Positions 4,283 through 7,323 of a stretch of 7,323 bases of DNA are shown in pieces; the first letter of the stretch is position 1; every line of letters begins with the position of its first letter. The notes below the pieces were generated by a model. The model was given only the letters and a program-made list of their open reading frames with translations. It did no database searches and was not told where the DNA came from. The stretch is from Methylocapsa sp. (GTDB taxonomy: Bacteria; Pseudomonadota; Alphaproteobacteria; Rhizobiales; Beijerinckiaceae), in assembly GCA_003162995.1 (NCBI GenBank), contig PLUZ01000351.1, forward strand, positions 1 through 7,323. Reading direction: 5' to 3'. Made by a program: the position numbers and the translations under genes.

Positions 4283-6895
4283 TTGCTGAAATATCTTGCC
4301 TGCTTGATCGGTCTTATCGCTTTCGCCGCGACGGCGCCCACGCCGGGACAGGCTCACCCCAAGCCGGCGCCGGTCCCGCAACAGGAGCAGGCGCAAGGAG
4401 ACGTATCCACGCAAAAACAGGGGCCGGTCCAGAAACCGCCGCCAGCCCAAGTGCAAGCTCCCGCGCAAGGCCAGCCGCAGGCTGCCGGCCAAGCGGCGCA
4501 GCCCATGGGTCCGCCAGCGCCCGCACCGCCGCCAGAACAAATGCGGGTCGGCCCCGTGCTCGACAAGCTTGGCGCGTCCCTCAAACAAATCGAAGCAAGC
4601 CTCGAACGGCATGATTTGACGGACGCCGATCTCCAGGCGCTGCGACAGCAGATCGATCCAATTTCGGCGGCGGTCGCTGATGCGCTGGATCGTCTGACGC
4701 CCCGCCTCGCCGCGATTAAGACGCGCCTCGACCAGCTTGGCCCGAAACCGGACGATTCGGCGCCGCCCGAAAGCCCGGCGGTAACAGCGGAACGCGCCGA
4801 CCAGCAAAAGCTCTATAACGACGCCGACGAGCTTTTGAAACGCGCCCGCCTTCTCGCGGTGCAGGCCGATCAAACCGGCGACACTATTACGGCGCGGCGG
4901 CGCGCTCTATTCACGCGCTCATTGTTCGCGCGGGCGGCCACCATCGCGAACCCCGCACTCTGGACCGATGTCTGGTACGAAGCGCCAAGCGACACCGCCG
5001 CCATCAAAGCGCTGTTCAGCGAATGGCTCAATGGCATCAATAACCGGCTCGATGGCCAGCGCCTGCCGGTCTTCTGGGGTGGCCTGGCCCTGATCGTTTT
5101 GCTATTTCTCCCGCTTTCACGGCTCGCCCTGCGCGTCGTCGCGCGCAATCCGGACGTCCCGGAGCCAAGCCGTTTTCAGAAAATTCTCGGTGCCTGGTGG
5201 ATTGCGCTCGTCATCGTGGTTCCAGCGGTTGCGATGATCCATATCATTGGCCTCATCTTCCACGCTTTCGATCTCACCAATGCGCGGTTGCAGCCTTTCA
5301 TGCAGGCCTTTGGCGAGACGGTGATCCGCATCGCCGTGGCGGCTGCAATAGCGTTCGGCCTGTTTGCTCCAACACGCCCCCATTGGCGTCTGCCGCAGCT
5401 CAACGATAGGGCAGCGGCAGGCATCGTACGCATGGCGATCAGCCTTGCTTGCATCGTCTCTGTGACCCACCTTTTCGAAGCGCTCAACGATATTGTTGGG
5501 GCCTCCTTGCCGGTCGCCGTCACGATGCGCGGGCTTGCCGCCTTGCTGGGCGCGATCATACTCGGGGTCGAGTTGTGGCGCTTCGGCAGCACACTGGATA
5601 CCGACGATATTTTCGGGCCAGAGGTCGCCAAGGAGAGGGGTTGGTTCGGCCTCTTGCGCCTAGTCTCTTGGGCGGTGACTTTCGCCATCGCCGTCTCGGT
5701 TCTGATTGGCTATGCGGCCTTTGGCAGTTTTCTCCTTGAACAATTTTTCTGGGTTTGCGCCGTTGCCAGCATGTTGTTCATGTCGATCGTGCTCGCCGAA
5801 GAGGCAATCGGCGCGGGCCTTGCGCCAACGACACCGATCGGGCATCGGCTGGTCACCAGCATCGGCTTCAACCGCAATTCGCTTGAGCTTACCGGCGTTC
5901 TCTTTGCCGGACTGATCAGGCTTGTGCTTTTCATTGTCGCGGCCGGTCTCGTGCTGGCACCCTGGGGGCTTCAGCGGAGCGATGTCCCGATCGATTTTGG
6001 CGCCGCCTTTTTTGGCTTCCAGGTGGGCGACGTAACGATATCGCCCTTCAACATCTTTATTGCCATCGGCCTCTTCGCGCTGGCCTTCGGCATTTTTCAT
6101 GCGGTGCTGCAATGGGTCGATTCCAAGCTCTTGCCGCTTATGAATTTCGACCTCGGCCTGCGAAATTCGATCCGGACCAGTCTCAGCTATCTCGGTTTCC
6201 TCGTCGCGGCCGGCCTCGCTCTCGGCTATCTCGGCTTGAATTACGAAAAGCTCGCCCTTGTGGCCGGCGCATTATCGGTCGGTATCGGGTTCGGCCTTCA
6301 ATCGATCGTGAACAATTTCGTATCAGGTCTGATCCTTCTATGGGAGCGCGCCGTCAGGGTTGGTGATTGGATCGTGGTCGGGGCCGACCAAGGATTCGTG
6401 CGGCGCATCAATGTCCGCTCGACCGAAATCGAGACTTTCGATCGTGCCCAGGTGATCATCCCGAACTCGAACCTCGTCACTGGGGTCGTCACCAATCTTG
6501 TGCGCAATGACCGGACGGGCCGGGTGGTCATCCCCCTCACCGTCGCAGCCGGCGCCGATCCGGAGAGAGTTCGCGAAGTCTTGATTGCGCTCGCCAAGGC
6601 CAATCCGCTCGTTTTGACCATTCCGGCCCCGCAAATCCTATTTACCGGAATGTCCGCCAGCGCGCTCAACTTCGATCTGCGCGTCTTCGTCGGTGACGTG
6701 GAGACCAGCGTCCGCGTTAAAAGCGACCTTAACTTTGAGATCTTTAAGCGGTTCAGGGAAGAAAGATTCTTCGACGCTCCGGCGGCGGCCACGAAGGTCG
6801 AGATCATTCATTTTGAAAACCGGGCAAGCCAAGTGGAACCCATCGAGGAATTTCCCGCGGCGAACCAGCCTAAGCGCGGCGCGCCGGGACGCTGA
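4283..6895 (+). CDS. Large MscS-family mechanosensitive ion channel with DUF3772-like periplasmic domain
   Basis: MscS-superfamily channels open under membrane tension to release solutes in hypo-osmotic shock. The 870-residue product resembles the large multi-spanning members (MscK/YbdG-like layout), not the 286-residue MscS. It begins with a signal peptide (cleavage likely after A24 in PGQA-HP), then a Pro/Gln-rich linker (about 25-88) with PPP at 52-54 and 82-84. A helical periplasmic part (about 90-258) follows, including a DUF3772-like stretch with RRRALFTRSLFARA (205-218) and NPALW. About ten or eleven hydrophobic segments run from about 262 to 682. The pore-lining helix and start of the beta domain are GIGFGLQSIVNNFVSG (667-682), followed by RVGDWI (692-697), IIPNSNL (725-731) and the cytoplasmic alpha-beta domain, ending near 845 with a Pro/Arg-rich tail. 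It lies 73 bases after epmB on the same strand, so it may share its transcript, although no functional link is known. Gating tension and ion preference cannot be read from the sequence. Confidence 0.9.
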   Translation: MLKYLACLIGLIAFAATAPTPGQAHPKPAPVPQQEQAQGDVSTQKQGPVQKPPPAQVQAPAQGQPQAAGQAAQPMGPPAPAPPPEQMRVGPVLDKLGASLKQIEASLERHDLTDADLQALRQQIDPISAAVADALDRLTPRLAAIKTRLDQLGPKPDDSAPPESPAVTAERADQQKLYNDADELLKRARLLAVQADQTGDTITARRRALFTRSLFARAATIANPALWTDVWYEAPSDTAAIKALFSEWLNGINNRLDGQRLPVFWGGLALIVLLFLPLSRLALRVVARNPDVPEPSRFQKILGAWWIALVIVVPAVAMIHIIGLIFHAFDLTNARLQPFMQAFGETVIRIAVAAAIAFGLFAPTRPHWRLPQLNDRAAAGIVRMAISLACIVSVTHLFEALNDIVGASLPVAVTMRGLAALLGAIILGVELWRFGSTLDTDDIFGPEVAKERGWFGLLRLVSWAVTFAIAVSVLIGYAAFGSFLLEQFFWVCAVASMLFMSIVLAEEAIGAGLAPTTPIGHRLVTSIGFNRNSLELTGVLFAGLIRLVLFIVAAGLVLAPWGLQRSDVPIDFGAAFFGFQVGDVTISPFNIFIAIGLFALAFGIFHAVLQWVDSKLLPLMNFDLGLRNSIRTSLSYLGFLVAAGLALGYLGLNYEKLALVAGALSVGIGFGLQSIVNNFVSGLILLWERAVRVGDWIVVGADQGFVRRINVRSTEIETFDRAQVIIPNSNLVTGVVTNLVRNDRTGRVVIPLTVAAGADPERVREVLIALAKANPLVLTIPAPQILFTGMSASALNFDLRVFVGDVETSVRVKSDLNFEIFKRFREERFFDAPAAATKVEIIHFENRASQVEPIEEFPAANQPKRGAPGR

Positions 6896-6958
6896 TCCGC
6901 GCCGGGATCCCGTCATAAAGGCTTGACGAGCCATCATGCGATGGCGCTCTTTGAGCGG

Positions 6959-6966
6959 CCGGAGGG
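6959..6966 (+). promoter_or_regulatory. Ribosome binding site of the partial hydrolase-like gene
   Basis: CCGGAGGG (6959-6966) stands seven bases before ATG 6974 and is the best Shine-Dalgarno match near this gene. An in-frame ATG at 6941 would add 11 residues (MALFERPEGLS), but only weak purines precede it, so 6974 is preferred. Confidence 0.6.
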
Positions 6967-6973
6967 CTTATCA

Positions 6974-7323
6974 ATGGCACAGAGTCTTTTAGAACGCCGC
7001 CGGATCGAAGCCCAATTCGCCAAGGCCATTTTCGACGTTCTCGCGGAGGAGACCAGCCGCGAGCGGGCGGCCGGAATTCTTGCGAAAGCGGTGATCCGGC
7101 TTGCCACGGAGGCGGGCGCGGCCTTCGCCGGACAAAGGCGTGAGCCGCCAGACAAAAAGGCGCCGGACGATCCTGCAGGGCTCTTGGCCTATGCGGAAAT
7201 CTTGGCGCTCTGGCAGCAAGACGGCGCCTTGACGATCGATCTCAAGGTGAAGGAGCGCGAACGCCTGGAATTCGACGTAAAACGTTGCCGTTACGCCGAA
7301 ATGTACCGCGAGCTCGGCATGGC
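6974..7323 (+). CDS. Partial gene, L-2-amino-thiazoline-4-carboxylic acid hydrolase-like protein (5' part)
   Basis: The frame is open from ATG 6974 to the window edge (116 codons and two bases), so the C-terminal part is missing. The N-terminal half is helical and charged (MAQSLLERRRIEAQFAKAIF, then ETSRERAAGILAKAVIRLA). The later part, LTIDLKVKERERLEFDVKRCRYAEMYRELGM, resembles the conserved RCRYAEMYRxLG segment (here 104-116) that I recall from the ATC hydrolase family. In Pseudomonas the namesake enzyme opens the thiazoline ring of L-ATC to N-carbamoyl-L-cysteine on the way to L-cysteine. Most alphaproteobacterial homologues have no tested function, so the substrate should not be assumed. 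It begins 78 bases after the channel gene on the same strand, with a good ribosome binding site. It could also be a domain of a longer protein whose remainder lies outside. Confidence 0.6.
   Translation, partial: MAQSLLERRRIEAQFAKAIFDVLAEETSRERAAGILAKAVIRLATEAGAAFAGQRREPPDKKAPDDPAGLLAYAEILALWQQDGALTIDLKVKERERLEFDVKRCRYAEMYRELGM

Noticed and set aside
4187..4873. Antisense Arg-rich frame of 228 codons opposite the channel's N-terminal region
   Set aside because: The Arg/Leu-rich composition is the shadow of the Pro/Gln/Ala-rich linker and helical region on the coding strand.
6894..6909. GATCC...GGATC inverted repeat just after the channel gene as a terminator
   Set aside because: The arms are only five bases, the stem overlaps the stop codon and no T tract follows on either strand.

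Overview
The window looks like chromosomal DNA of an alphaproteobacterium of the order Rhizobiales (Hyphomicrobiales), perhaps near the Beijerinckiaceae or Methylocystaceae. This is inferred from mostly high G+C codon use, from the style of the proteins (an ExoY-type sugar transferase, a rhizobial-type EF-P, a large DUF3772-type MscS channel), and from an intergenic palindromic element of a kind I associate with Rhizobiales genomes. I could not run a similarity search, so the family-level placement is tentative.

Layout. On the minus strand at the left is an ExoY-like membrane sugar-phosphate transferase (242-913), followed in its own direction by two inverted repeats (197-242 and 77-99). An A+T-rich gap (914-1159) separates it from efp, also on the minus strand (1160-1729, GTG start). 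A gap of about 300 bases, largely filled by three consecutive hairpins (1841-1966), separates efp from the divergent plus-strand genes. These are epmA (2036-3100), epmB (3097-4209, ATGA overlap with epmA), a large mechanosensitive channel of the MscS superfamily (4283-6895, TTG start), and the first 116 codons of a gene resembling L-2-amino-thiazoline-4-carboxylic acid hydrolase (6974 to the window edge).

The coherent system is elongation factor P and its lysine modification. EpmB (a radical-SAM lysine 2,3-aminomutase homologue) makes (R)-beta-lysine, EpmA (a truncated class II lysyl-tRNA synthetase paralogue) attaches it to Lys34 of EF-P, and modified EF-P rescues ribosomes stalled on polyproline. 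All the key residues are visible: K34 in EF-P, the class II motifs and Ala323 in EpmA, and the CxxxCxxC cluster and PLP lysine in EpmB. No epmC is present. The MscS protein just downstream carries two PPP tripeptides in a Pro/Gln-rich periplasmic linker, so it is a plausible client of the EF-P made next door.

I see no wholly new system. The points most worth a second look are the three-gene EF-P modification locus, the three-hairpin mosaic element between efp and epmA, the possible EF-P dependence of the channel, and the A+T-rich stretch at the start of the exoY-like gene.
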